Origin: Vitis vinifera
Taxonomy: Eukaryota > Streptophyta > Magnoliopsida > Vitales > Vitaceae
Direction of reading: 5' to 3'
DNA: 64,000 bases
NCBI RefSeq assembly: GCF_030704535.1
Contig: NC_081817.1
Coordinates: 3,797,001 to 3,861,000, forward strand
Part shown: positions 35,456 through 53,255 of the stretch, piece by piece
Layout: each line of letters opens with the position of its first letter
Numbering within the stretch: the stretch's first letter is position 1
Notes under the pieces: generated by a model
Database searches by the model: none
Told to the model about the DNA's origin: nothing
Seen by the model: only the letters and a program-made list of their open reading frames with translations
Position numbers and translations under genes: made by a program

Positions 35456-38134
35456 AATTCCAGAATCCTGGTGTTCTTGTGGTACTATCTATAAGATTGA
35501 AATAAATGATGCGGCAAGCACAACATTTTACCTAATTTAAGATCTTCAATCTTATTCAGCTGTTTTCCCTGTATCTTAGGAATTTTAGCTTTCCACTATC
35601 TTTATAGGGGACTTTTTAAAAATCTCTCCAACTGTGACCTTGGGCTTTTCTTAATATCCACACACAAGAAGGCATCTGAGTGTTAGATAAGGAGAATGAG
35701 AGAATGGACGGACACAACATCGGATCAACCCATTTAAGTTTCTCACTTGAAAGAGATTCTTGAGTTCAAAACTCTCGAACTTTTTTGTAGAAAGTACAAA
35801 CACACCCTCGAAAAATTCAAATGATTTGAAGATCAAGAAGGCAACCCACTCTCTCTCCGCCATGAATCCCTCACACGGAAAATGGGTGTAAACAGTATGG
35901 ATTTATGTTTAGTCCAATGGCTCATATTAACATTAAAATGGAAAGAAAAAAAAGAAAAAAAAGTGAAAGAAATGTCATCCTTATATAACAATTGATCAAT
36001 CACTTTTGAGCCTAATCGAACACAACTTGAACCAATTGGTTTAAAGTTTGACACGCCTAAGATTTCAATGAATTGAAATTTCTAACACATGAAAACACTC
36101 ACAAGAACGATTTTTACCATCTTTCAATGAATAATATACTATTGAATAATATACTCAAGTATATTATCATAATTGCTAGACCGGGAAAACTAATAAAATA
36201 CCAATAAATGTCATCGAAAGCGTAATATTTGATGAATTCATTCTTATTAATTAGTTATTATATATTATTATTTTGTTTTTAAGATATCCGTAATTAATTA
36301 AAATTAATAAATATAAATGGATGAAATAGTAAAAAAAATTGAAGTTAAAAAGATTTTGATAAAAGCAACATATTTAAAAAAACAAAAATAATAATACATA
36401 CTAACTCTTTTATTTTTTATTTTTAATATGGACCCATTTTTGGCTCAATTGGAATCCATGGAAACAAATTAAACCAATACTATGTTATAATAAATTCCCA
36501 TCATGCCAAATTAGAACAATTTTCTTGAATACGAACCAAATATAATGTTAATGAAATTAAATGAGATTTCTTTTTCAATATTCTTGGACAATTAAGTATA
36601 ATGTAAAGAGATTTTTGCTTTCTTGCACAATTTGAAGCTAGTCGTCTCCTTTTACCCCATGATTGGGATTGGACTCCACTTGAGTACCCCACCATTTCTG
36701 CACCCTATCCATATCGTGACCACTTTCATAGAAATCGACAGGCTAAGCTCCACTTTTTAAAAAGAAAGGGCATTTCATGGAAAAAGATATTTTATTTAAT
36801 ATATAAAAGAATTATTTTATCCCTAACACGTACCTTTGGATGCTAAAGAAATTTTATGTTGGAAACATTTTTTAGTGGTAATCAAAGACACAAAAATGTA
36901 CGATTTATGGGAAAATATAAAATTTATTTAAATAATTGTAGTGAGAAAGAAAAACGAAAAAAATGAAAAATATTTGAGAAAAAAAGTTGGTAATAATACC
37001 CTAAAAAGAAATTGAAGAGAATTAATAATGGAATGAAGTTCTAAAGATGAAGTTTAATATAATGATAGATGCTTTCACACACATTTTCTGTCTTTGTATA
37101 ATATTTGAGTTTTATCCGTGACTTTAATCAAACTATTTCTTAATAAAAGCTATAATAATAATAAAAAAGATTGAATTATCGAAAGAGATGTAAAGTAAAA
37201 GTTGATGAATATATCTTTTAATAAAAAAACACATCCTTTGGTATTATCGAGGACATATTCTTGCCAACACATGGGATGGTTGGTGTGTATTGATCTTTAT
37301 TCCTTTATCTTTTTAAATATAAAGAGTTGTACCCTATTTTCAAAGGTCGTGTGGATTAATATTTAATTTCATCATATAAAAATTTTAATGTTTAATAAAA
37401 TTAACAAAAAATTCATATAAAAGATTAAGTATAATTTTTTAAAGAAAAAATGTATTTATATTTTATATTATATAAATAAAAAAATTAAAAATTTTAACGA
37501 AACAAAATATTACAACTACATGGAATCGTAATCAATTGTGGTGGGCTGACACAGCCTTCTCACCCTCCTTTTTTCCAACACGTGAGTCACGGGTCTAAGA
37601 ACTTAAATGAGAAGACATTAACATATAGCACATTTCTTAATTCTATGTTTGATATCCAAAAAAAATTTAAAAAGTAAAAAAAAAAATTTAAACTTATGTT
37701 TTCAACTCATTTTATTTTATTTTTACTTATATAAAAGTTAAATAATTTTAAAATATATAAGTTTATAATTCATCATAATCATATTTAATTTTTTATTTTT
37801 TTATAAAGAAATTAAAGATATATGGGAGACACAAAAATGCACCATTCATGGAAAAAATATAAAATATATTTTTAAAAAATTATTGGGTGATAGTTGATTT
37901 TTCTATATCCAGTTTGTGATATAGGAAAGAAAATAAAAGTAGAAACTTAAATAAAATAAGTGGAGTGAGAAAAAAAAAGTTGAATGCCCGAGAAGGAAAT
38001 TGAAGAGCATTAATAATGGAACGGAATTCTAAAAATGAAGTCTAATGTAATGATTGATGCTTTGGTACTTTCTCACTTTGTATAATCTTTGCGCTTTATC
38101 CATGACTTAAACAAAATTCTTTCTTTAAAGAAGT

Positions 38135-38167
<33 letters not shown>

Positions 38168-38384
38168 GATTGATTTATTGAAAGAGATGTAAAGAAGATG
38201 TTGATGTGCATATCTTTCAATAAGAAAAACAGCCTTTGGTATTACGGGGGATGACTGGTGAGTCCTTTTGATTCCTCCGTGCATTGCTCTTTATTCCTTT
38301 ATCTTTTTAAATACAAATTATTGGAAATGTCCTGGAAGGTGTAACATTAGATTAAGAGAGAGAGAGGAGATTGGAAGGCTCCAG
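35456..38384. other. C-D spacer with an internal duplicated flank
   Basis: No gene is seen. After the gene C 3' UTR region, 36660-37330 and 37540-38340 are diverged copies of one another. Shared pieces are GGAAATTGAAGAG.ATTAATAATGGAA, TTCTAAA.ATGAAGT and the GAAAGAGATGTAAAG block. A single version of this flank lies upstream of gene F (about 58600-59380). 37500-37600 (CGTAATCAATTGTGGTGGGCTGACACAGCC) has a match at 58580-58640. An (AAT)n run is at 38137-38166. Confidence 0.55.
38137..38166. repeat. (AAT)n microsatellite
   Basis: Ten AAT units in the gene D upstream region. The matching position upstream of gene F has only a short AATAATAATAA. Confidence 0.9.
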
Positions 38385-38392
38385 TATATATA
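38385..38392 (+). promoter_or_regulatory. TATA box of gene D
   Basis: TATATATA about 50 bp before ATG 38440, at the same position relative to the TAGCTTACCATCATCTA leader as in gene F. Confidence 0.6.
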
Positions 38393-38439
38393 TGTATGCA
38401 TGTCCAAGCACCACGAAGCCCATAGCTTACCATCATCTA

Positions 38440-41830
<3,391 letters not shown>

Positions 41831-42818
41831 AATTCCAAAAGCCTGGTGTTTTGTAGCAGAAGCATCGGAATTGTGGTATCTATCATGTTGAACTAAATGA
41901 TGTGGTATCTATATAAGATGGAAATAAATGATAATATTTAGTATCGGTTGTATTACCTGTCCATACGAGCTATTAGATCGAATACCAATCGCACGAGCGA
42001 CTTGAACGCCCGGTAGACCCGAAGGTTCGTTCTCAATACCCTTCTTTCTCCTCTCCCGGCCACTTTTCTCCTAGGCGGCCAGGCCCATCCTTTCTTTTTG
42101 CTCTCCCTAGGCACTTTTCTCCGGGGCCCACCGCACCTTTATGTGATACTTTAAGGACGTAGCTTTATCATGGTTGAAATTATTGCCAAAACATATATAT
42201 TTAAATAATAATCAAATAAAAATTTCATAATTAGACTAATTTTATTCAAATATACACTTAAATAAAAGTCAAATAAGAACTCCATAGTTATTTTCTTTTT
42301 AAAAAAAATCTTTTATGGGACAAGTTATTGTTGAAAGTACATGTATCAAATTTCATGCCTTTTTTTGTTTCTCTTTATTTTATTAATTTCTTATTTTAAA
42401 AATATTTTTATATATTTTAAATTTTTTTCTACAAATGTACTTATGTAGAAAAATTAAAATTAATTACAGTGAAATATATTTGTACCAATCTTCAAGAGGA
42501 GTGAATAAAATTAATCTTTTTAAACAAATCAACATACCTTGAAAATAACCTAAAAATATTTTAAAAGAACTTTTGGAAATAATTTTGTTCTAATTTGGAA
42601 AAAAAATTATAATTAAATTTAAATAAAAATTATTTCATTAAAAATGTCGTCATCTTTGATATATCTGAGGGTTTTTGGCATTTTTTCGGTTTCCATGTCA
42701 TGATTATTTATTAATTTGTAATTTTAAAATTCTTTTTAAAATTTTTTTTACTCCTAAAAGATAAGATAAAAGACTCATACCTCAATTTTGTTTCATCAAA
42801 ATTTGAAAAAAAAAATTG

Positions 42819-42885
<67 letters not shown>

Positions 42886-43300
42886 TTTTAATTAGAGAAA
42901 CAAATTATTTATTTATTATTAAAAAAGATTGGCTTTTAAGATTAAATGCTTATAATATGCCAATCACTAAAATAATAAAAAATAATTCAAAAAAAAAAAA
43001 AACCTCTAATATGCACTCTGTCAACAATACATTTGTATTGATTTTACAACGTAGGTATAAAACATTTTGTTGTGAATATGTTACAAGATACTTGAAAAGT
43101 GTAGTCCTATAAATTTGTTTTAAGATGATTTTACTTAATTCTTCAAAAATGGAAAGACCATTCATGGTATTTTCTTTGTATTCACAATTAAAAAGAGTGC
43201 ATGGGACCATGTAAAAGGGAATACATTCTCTATTTTAAAGGAATGAGTTTCTTCTCCCACACCCAAGAGAATTTGACATTGTGGAATAATTTTTACTTAG
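41831..43300. other. 3' flank of gene D, shared with the 3' flank of gene F
   Basis: No gene is seen. 41831-43168 aligns with 62889-64000, including a GC-rich block (GGCGGCCAGGCCCATCC at about 42074 and 63123). Relative to the F flank, this copy has about 200 extra bases (about 42800-43005) that contain the long TA microsatellite. Confidence 0.7.
42821..42882. repeat. (AT)n microsatellite, about 31 repeats
   Basis: Uninterrupted AT dinucleotides. They lie inside a segment absent from the duplicated flank downstream of gene F. Confidence 0.95.
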
Positions 43301-44654
43301 GGCCTGTTTGGAAAGTGTTCTTGAAAACTGTTTTTTGTTTTCTAGAACAAAAAAGGATGTTTCTATTCTCCGTGTTTTCCATGTTCTCAAAACCCTGTTT
43401 TCTGATAACAACTTCAAGTTGTTTTCCCTGTTTTTTTGCACCATTTAGAGGAAAAAAGAGGTGGTTGTTCTCCGTGTTTTCAAAAGGGTGTTCTCCTTGT
43501 TCTCGTGTCTCTCTTTCTTAGGTAAAACGTGTTAGCCTTAACCCTTTAAAATCAAACCCAATTTGATAGTTCTGAGAGTAGAGAAAGAGTAATTTAGAGG
43601 CTTTCCTATTGAATTTTCACCCCTCGACGGCAGCTACAGTAGCCACGGCCACCGCAATCACATGGCGTTGCTCGGCGGCGGCAGCAGCAGAGACATCATC
43701 ATTCACTGGTGCAACACCACCACCATCATTGATGCTGACGAAAGCTGCAACCTTTCATTGGGTTTGTGGCGATGCGGTTTCTTGGTTCGTGGGTTTCCGG
43801 AAGATCAATCTCCGTTTCTCTATTTTCTACGCAAAACCCAGCAAACACCACTATTGCATCCATCTACCCACCACTTCAAATAGACCAAAAAACAGAATAA
43901 ATTCAAAAATTTCAACAAGAAAAAATCTCAAACCTTTTCTTCATCTTCCTCCCGGTCATGTTCCTCTCTTCTTCTACCACCTCTCTTATCAGTCTCTTTG
44001 GTAGGAGATCTGAAAGCCCTTTTCACAGCAATCAACCATGAACTTCCCCCCTTCTTCCCCATAACCTAGCCGCATTTACAGCAACCCAGCTAAACCGAAC
44101 TCCACAAAACAAGCAGCAGGAGTATAATTTCAATGATGTTTTGACCTAAAACATGTATTAGTATAATCTATTTATGATTAAAATATATATTTTTAAAATG
44201 ATTAAGAAGTTTATCTTTTGTGTGAATAAAATATTATTAAAATTAAGTATAATTATACATGTTTATAAAGTAATTATTTAAAAAAAATTATAATTGATGT
44301 AAAAATTTTAAAATCAAATAAATTTTAAATTCAAATGAAGTATAAATTCAAAAATTATTTATATATTTATAATATCAAATTAATGAAAAAAAACTTACTA
44401 ATAAATAAATAAAAAGCAACTCCAAACATGCTTTTTTTTGTTTTACTTATTTTAAAAAAAATATTAATTCAACAAAACATATTTTTTTATTAACTCAACC
44501 AAACATGTTTTTTTTTTTTAGAACAAAAACTATTTTTCAGAATTCAGTTCCCAAACACAATTTTTTTTTTTGAATACGCAAAAAATTGTTCTTAAAAACT
44601 GTTCTCAAAAATTGTTTTCCTGAACAGTTTTCGAAAACACCAACCAAACAGGCC
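43301..44654. mobile_element. 1.35-kb TIR element with GGCCTGTTTGG ends and a GC-rich core
   Basis: GGCCTGTTTGG at 43301 is inverted at 44644-44654. The inner arms (TTGAAAACTGTTTT / AAAACAGTTTTCGAAAAC) extend the similarity to about 45 bp with gaps. TTAG lies on both sides (43297-43300 and 44655-44658) as a possible target duplication. Multiple GTTTTC/GAAAAC motifs in both arms are subterminal repeats. The core at 43600-44130 is far richer in G+C (CGGCGGCGGCAGCAGCAGAG) than the AT-rich surroundings. The open frame 43609-44004 crosses the core but lacks a good start. No transposase is seen: a non-autonomous DNA element, perhaps hAT-like. Confidence 0.7.
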
Positions 44655-44717
44655 TTAGTCATCCATGTACAAAACATTTGTTTCGATTTGTGAAAGACAT
44701 TTTGGATATAAGAAAAC

Positions 44718-44860
44718 ATTGTACATCAAATAAGGACCCATTGTTATGTTCGCCCTAATATAAAATTCCAAAATCTTCGTGTTGGTATCAACGCATTGGA
44801 ATTGTGATATATATAAAATTGAAAACAAATGGTGTGACATGAGTAAGATGGAAACAAAAG
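44718..44860 (+). pseudogene. Relic of the 3' end of a further subtilase copy
   Basis: GTACATCAAATAAGGACCC at 44721 matches the last coding stretch of genes C and E (GTACATCAAGTGAGGACCC, VHQVRTPIV), with a stop replacing the Arg/Val region. The following CGCCCTAATATAAAATTCCA matches their stop-codon context (GCCCTCCCATAAAATTCCA). Similarity continues into the 3' UTR (GGAATTGTGATAT). Nothing upstream remains: the 43301-44654 element abuts it. More of the C-type 3' flank reappears at about 45470-45560. Confidence 0.75.
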
Positions 44861-46192
44861 AGAAAATTGTAAGCTTATAATATTAAGGAAATTTGGAATT
44901 AATTTTAAAATAAAATGTGTCATTAATTATTTGACTAGTTTTTTGTATATGACATGGAGGGTTGTTTCTCAACGTAACGTCGTAACACATTGCTTATTAA
45001 TAGGATATGTGAATATTAGTTGTGGATTAACACCTAGAGCCAGCTTGAGGTTGATTGTGGTGTTATAAAACTTTCAAAAAAAGACTCATAAATGTAGTCT
45101 TCCTCTATTTTATCTTTTTCTTAATTTTTCTAATAAATATATAGACCACATTACAAATCATGTAACAATACAATCTCCTACATAGTTTAATCAATGTAAG
45201 TCATATGCCGAAAAAAAATCAATACTCCTAGTATAGGAAATAATGACTTATTCATAAATACGAATCTTATGCTATAATTAAATCAAAAATAGAAATTAAA
45301 GAATAATAAAGAGACGAAAAAATACATGAATATAAGGTGAAAAATCTTTAAGGAGATAAAGAACTATGAACCAATCTTAATTAATTACAACATCTATTAT
45401 AAAGGAAATGTCTGGTTCAAGATTTTACTTAATATACGGCTTCCAATTCTCTCCAAGGCCATTTGTTTAGTATTTTAGGGATCTTAACTTTCCACCGTCT
45501 CCATGTGAAACTTTTTTGGAACCCCTTCAAACCTGATTTTGGACTCTTTTTGATATCCACAGAAAAATACATTTAACCAAAATGAGAGTATGAACAAAAA
45601 TAATGGAATTAAATGGTAGTAAATAAATCTATTAAATATATATATAAAAAATGTATATAAAATTACTTCATCAAGATGTGAATACAAAGTAAACACCATG
45701 AATGGTCTTCCCATCCCTGGAGAATTAAGTGAAATCATCAAATAGTGGATGTTGTAAAACTTCCTTTCATCAAATAGTGGCCGTTCATTTTCCAGTTTAT
45801 TTTTTTATTATATTTTTAAAAATAAATCATTTGAAATGTCGTGTAAGGAGTAACTCAAGCATTTGAAAATAATATATATTGGACTTTGTAGGTTGATCAT
45901 CAAATGTGTATCATAAGGTTTAAGCGGTTAGATTTGTATCTCGATTGTTGAAAGTGTACAATAAAGTTTAAATCATCAATGATGATGATGCAAGTAATGG
46001 AATTAAGTATAAAAAAATAAAATTAAGGTAACAGTGACAAAATCAAAGTATAAAATAATGAGACAAAATTCGGTATAAAGAAATGAAATTATAATATAGA
46101 CGTTGATTATTTGTGCTTTTTAATACTTATCATCGATTCAGTGTTACAGAGGGGCCTACGATGATTAAAAGAGGAGGATTGAAAGGCTCAGG
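44861..46192. other. Spacer upstream of gene E
   Basis: No gene is seen. 45470-45560 resembles the C-type 3' flank (TTAGCTTTCCACTATC type, TTGATATCCACA). 45740-46239 is a copy of the 31480-32096 flank upstream of gene C. The part between about 44880 and 45420 is AT-rich and unexplained. Confidence 0.5.
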
Positions 46193-46200
46193 TATATATA
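46193..46200 (+). promoter_or_regulatory. TATA box of pseudogene E
   Basis: TATATATA about 40 bp before ATG 46240, in the same context as gene C. The promoter looks preserved although the coding region is dead. Confidence 0.5.
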
Positions 46201-46239
46201 CATGTCCAAAGCATCAGAATGTGCATAGCTTACCATCTA

Positions 46240-48570
<2,331 letters not shown>

Positions 48571-49700
48571 TGTGGACCCGTTTTTTTCACCTACGTCCCC
48601 ACTCAATCGGCGAGACTTGCTTTTATTTGTGAAAAATTATTTTTGGAAAAGTCGGAGTCGCCACTTATTTTATTTTATTTTAAAGGAAAAATAAAATAAG
48701 AAATAAAACCCTAAAAAAAATTACTCCAAAGTTTTTGGAAAAACGTGTCTTTGAAAAAACTTGAGTCTGGATTTGGGGATCAAGTTACTTATTAGGAAGG
48801 TACCTCTAAAAGGTAGCACCCCTCTAAGCCCTATAAAGGTCTCTACTAACTAAGTTAAGGGAGATAAGACAATTAATTGATTAATTGAGGGTACCTAGGT
48901 AGACTAAGGTGATTTCAAAAAATAGTATGTCAAACAAAATCAAATCACAATAAAGAAAAGTTAAGATGCGTACCTGAATGGCTTCTTAAGCGCCATTAAA
49001 AGACATCAAAGGTTAGTTTGAAAATATGACATATAACATGCATTTTTATCAAAGATGATCAAACAAGCATCAAGGCAATCAAATATGACATCAAACATGG
49101 ACATGACTCATGATAACATACACATTCATAAAATTTTAGAGTTGGAGGGTAGAAAGAGTGTACCTGATTAGCGAGCATCCACACGTCTATGGAAAACTAG
49201 GTTAGCTTAATAACAGGTATAAACACTTCTCATATATATCATAAAGAATAATTAAAATCAACCAAATATCAAACAATCCCCTCATTTGAATCAATATTAG
49301 AGAAGATATCAAGAATGTCGGACCCCCCACCAAGGTCCAAATTGCTTTTGCACGAATTGATTCAATTATTCCTATTATTTAGAACCATGAAGTTTATTCG
49401 TGCTTGAGGAAAATCGAGAAAATCAAGAAAATGGTTGAAAGTCAAAAAAAATAGTGAAAGTGCATGCCAAGAGGAAAAATGGCAGCAAAAGATTATTGAA
49501 ATCTAGATTTTATTGTTTAAAGAAGATCCGAAGATGATTCTCTAAAATCAGAGTTATTTGGATGAAGATGATTTTGAAGACACAATTCATAACAGGTGAA
49601 ATCACGAGGAATATGAGAGGGGTGGAAAAAGGAAGAGGGTAGTGTGCACCAGAGTGGCCATGTCGGAGCGAGGCTTGGGGGTTTAGCTGTAGCTAGATTG
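48571..49700. other. Left terminal region of the insertion
   Basis: Non-coding. It contains AAGTCGGAGTCGCCACTTAT near 48650, a phrase I associate with LTRs of plant retroelements (recollection, not verified), and repeated GTACCTGA.T phrases (48971 and 49161). No primer-binding site is recognised. It would be the left part of an LTR if the ends are read as TG...CA. Confidence 0.4.
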
Positions 49701-49764
49701 CTGATGGTTGTTTGAAGAGGCCTCTGTACATTGCTGGCATGTCTGGAGAAGAGCTGGCCATATC

Positions 49765-50125
49765 CATTTCAGAGCATGTGCTCACTTGCTGTCAAAGCGA
49801 TCGCCATGGTCGGGACACATGGGCAACATATAATGAAAAAGAGGCCACAGTTGCTGTTTACAGAACCCATGATAAAACTTTTATGCAGGTCATGAGGTAA
49901 AAATGTTGGTACATAATTGAAATCCTCCAGCAGTTTCTGTGCAACTTCTTCCTGTTCACTTGCATCTATTTCAACCTTGAGAGACCCCACATAAATGACC
50001 TCTGTTTCAGGGGAGAAACCATCCTTTAAATGCAATAGAAAGGCATCTTCATCTAAACTGAAGCACCATTTGGCAGTCACTTTATCTCTTTCAAGATGCA
50101 GCCATGGTATTCTCTGATTTATCTA
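49765..50125 (-). pseudogene. Fragment of class II trehalose-6-phosphate synthase (TPS8-10 type)
   Basis: The minus strand encodes KWCFSLDEDAFLLHLKDGFS, PETEVIYVGSLKVEIDASEQ and EEVAQKLLEDFNYVPTFLPHDL, characteristic of the N-terminal glycosyltransferase domain of plant class II TPS proteins. A frameshift follows, after which the LWPLFHYMLP and CPDHGDR region is still visible in another frame. About 110 of some 850 residues are present. No start or end belongs to the original gene. Class II TPS proteins combine TPS-like and phosphatase-like domains and act in sugar signalling; this piece cannot. Confidence 0.85.
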
Positions 50126-50185
50126 CAGCCATGATGCTTTGAAAATCCGTCGTGAGTCTTCTCAAAAATCTGGTGAAGCCCCTCT

Positions 50186-50389
50186 TCAAAAAGCTGTGTT
50201 GTCCCCCTGAAAAATCTGGTCATTCATTCTTTTCAAGAAAAAGGCCATACTTCCTCTTTCAAGATCTTCATTCCCCATATTTCTGAATTTAAATTCCAGA
50301 ATCTCATACGAAAATTGATTGGCTGCAGATATTTCTGACAGATGGCTTGACTCCAACATGTAATAACTTTCTATGAATTCTGGGTTCAC
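50186..50389 (-). pseudogene. Unidentified captured coding fragment
   Basis: The minus-strand frame contains NPEFIESYYMLESSHLSEIS, FSYEILEFKFRNMGNEDLER and FFLKRMNDQIFQGDNTAF. The composition looks like genuine protein (balanced, acidic and aromatic residues) and sits between recognised fragments on the same strand. I do not recognise the family. Confidence 0.4.
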
Positions 50390-52850
50390 ATCTGGTCTTA
50401 GAAAAGTGTAGAAAAATTCTCTTATATTAACATTTGAATTCTGTTTCTATTGTCAACTTGCTTACATTCAATTTTCTTCAACTGAATGCTCGCATCTTAA
50501 TTGATTTTCAGATGTCCAGTTTACTGAATAACTCCTCATTCTTCAGGCGTATCAAATTGCCCATAATCAGAAATTAACTCTCAGTCAATAGGATTCAGCA
50601 ACTTATTCGCGTGTGTGAAGGCAAATGGGCAGTAAGCTAGAGACTTTCTGATGGATCCTGCATTTCTGGACTTTCGAGAGTGGCTGCCAAGAAGACACCA
50701 AGCTCCACCATCCTCTTGTTCCTCCTGAAGGCTTCTTCTCGACGGGCTTCTTCTTTGTTTTATGAACCAGGACCTGAATCTGGACAAAAAGGCAGCGTTT
50801 ACACCATTGACCGAATTAAGACTTCCGACTTTTCATTTTTTTTTTTTATCTTGCACCATCTAGTTGTGTTTTCTGATCTTACACAATTACTGTAGGAAGA
50901 CGGACTTTTGCCACTTTCAGAAGGTACATGAAACTCAGGTGTAACGCCCATCATCTTCCAAATAACACAAAGAACATCAGACGCTGTCTTCCAGGATTTC
51001 TGTGGAGCTTTTCTTGGCTTCAACTTCATTGTATCTGCTTTAAAATCGGTATCCTTCCAGGACTTGATAACGCAGGAACAGAAGAGATGATTTTTGGAAA
51101 TGAGATTGCTACTGTTGAACCAAGAACTGCAGATTCTGCTGTTGAACAGTCTTCCATAGTCAGCCAACAATGCGTGTCCCCTCAGGAAAACTTTAAAGAA
51201 TGAACTGGAGGTTGTTGACTTGATGCTTATAGGACTGCCTTTTCTGATTCATCTTGTACTTTTACATCATTTTCTGTTTCATCAGTGATCTGTCAGTATC
51301 AGAAAGGATAGAAATGCATTTTCGCTTTGAAGGAGGACCTTGGTTCTCAGCACCTCAACTCAGGCTAAGTTTGCCTGTTTGTTCCCATGTTGAAGCAAGA
51401 AAATATAAATGGCAGTAGTATTTTCTAAGCAGCTCGGCATGTCTTGCGTTTTGTAATTGACTCTTGAATTTCTCAGCCTTGAAGGATGCTTTCGAGATGC
51501 CCATGGAGAACTTCATCCTTTCCAGAATATACGAAATGGAGTTGAGAGCAAGTTGAATTCTTTTAGCTTCATCTTTCTCATGACAAGAATAAACTCGAAT
51601 TCTTTAAAGTCATTTGAATGGGCTTGCTCAACTATTGATTTCTCAAAAGTTCCATGTGGAATGGTTTAATGCAGAAAATGCTAAATTTTCCAACATGAGG
51701 AAAATGAGAAGAAATGCAGGATCTGGAAATGATTTGAAGCAGCTGAGGAACTCGAGCACATATACATTCGGAGGTCAACATTCTCTAAACCCATGGTTAT
51801 TTGTCTATTCTCTGACCTGATGTTCATAAGTTTCTTTAATCACACAATTTCAGAAACTTAATCAAAATATGCGGTTTTCTGTCCATTTTCTGGTTGCCTA
51901 TAGAGAGGTTTCTGAATTGATCGTCACTGGATGAAACACAGGAGACTCATCAAGGATATCTGCTGTGTGCATTAAATTGTTGTGCGTCTCCAAATAAAAG
52001 TGTTCTTGGCCTCCTACTTGGATTTCTCTTTCTATGATTTTCGCCAAACATGTGAGATAGCAATTGGTCGATGCTTGTGGTCCATCTCTTTCCCTTAAAT
52101 ACCCGAACTTGCCACCTCTGGTCTGTTTGAAGGTCCGTCAACTCACTAGCAAAGAGGATAATCAAAGTAACATGAATCACCTAATTTGCAATCACTATTC
52201 AAGAGGTTGGTTTAGACTTCTTTGTGTCATCTGGTGCTTTAGTAGAGCCATTAATTGTCGCTGCTGGGCATTCTTAATCTGATCTCTAGTCGGGGGGTGG
52301 GGGGGGGGGGGGGGGGGGGGCGCGTGGCAACAATGATTGTTATAAAAGGACCAGATTAATCTTCTGGCTGACTTTGAAGCTTTCAGACGTCATCTCTGAG
52401 TCTCTGATGTGATCAAAGCAAGGAAAATATCATGGCAGTCGGGCTCTTTATAAAATCGGTGATAGCTTAGGGGTTTGAAATTGCACGCTTCAACAACCTA
52501 CTATCGTTTCTCCTAAAAAATAATAACAGTAACAGTGTCATGTCTCCAAACATCTCAAGTTCAATCAGAGACCCTATTCCAATATCTCCAATCTGAAATT
52601 TCTAAGTGCTCATGCTCTGGAACCTGTGACTATGCTACTTCATCTCTGTTTGTGCGCGGACAATTGAACTTTTCCTATAATTTTCTTTTCTGTTTTTCGA
52701 GATTCTCCGTGCTGAAGGAGGCCTCATGATGAGTTAGAATTGTCCTCTTTGGCAACGGCTCCCTTAAAAGAAACGGGAAGAAGATCTGTATCCCCATTAA
52801 AAGCTCTACTAATCCCATAACAGTTTCAGAATTCTGAACCAGTTGGTCTC
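50390..52850 (-). other. Captured-fragment region, mostly unidentified
   Basis: Base composition is gene-like rather than AT-rich spacer. Minus-strand frames at 50799-51170 (including LKPRKAPQKSWKTASDVLCV) and 51950-52180 (including LTDLQTDQRWQVRVFKGKRW) look protein-like but I cannot name them. Antisense frames on the plus strand are equally open. The stretch probably contains several short frameshifted pieces. Confidence 0.35.
52299..52320 (+). repeat. 22-G homopolymer preceded by GGGGGGT
   Basis: G6-T-G22 followed by CGCGTGG. This is very unusual in plant DNA. It could be biological (G-tailing, quadruplex) or a cloning or assembly scar inside the composite element. Confidence 0.9.
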
Positions 52851-52894
52851 TTAGCCGGACGAACAGATGAAGTCTGTATGTGATTCCCATTTAT

Positions 52895-53253
52895 TCATCA
52901 AGAGCAAACTGAAGACTCTTGATGTCATATCCCAAGCTTCATCCCATCCAAGTCCTTCATCATTCATCAGTAATCGCATCAATTCTGGAATTGCACGGGT
53001 AGGATGTGTATCGTTCAACTGCACTGCTACCTTATTGTGAAATTCAGACCATTGGCTTGAGCCCCCATCTTTCCTCCTTGAATCTGAAAATAATGTCCTG
53101 AAGTGAGGCATTGCATAGGAAAAATTGTTGCTTTGGTTGCAAGAGCTTTCCATTTTCTGTAGCATCTCTAGGATATAGAACAACACAAATCTGCTGAGCT
53201 CGAGAATGAAGCTGTGCAGGAGCTTCATATTGCCCATCACTAAAGTTGACCAT
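52895..53253 (-). pseudogene. Fragment of plastidic (L-type) alpha-glucan phosphorylase
   Basis: One minus frame gives [40 protein letters not shown] and [15 protein letters not shown]. After a frameshift near 53085 a second frame gives [40 protein letters not shown] and AWDMTSR. These are consecutive parts of L-type starch phosphorylase (PHO1), which releases glucose-1-phosphate from alpha-1,4-glucans in plastids. The QLNDTHPT motif distinguishes it from the cytosolic form (QMNDTHPT). No intron is visible across the stretch. The gene end and start are absent. Confidence 0.9.
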
Positions 53254-53255
53254 CT

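Noticed and set aside
43609-44004. 131-codon frame as a protein-coding gene
   Set aside because: Opens on TTG, alanine- and threonine-rich from triplet repeats, lies in the core of a TIR element, no known domain.
49712-49900. Plus-strand frame beginning MKRPLYIAGMSGEEL
   Set aside because: Antisense shadow of the minus-strand trehalose-phosphate synthase fragment.
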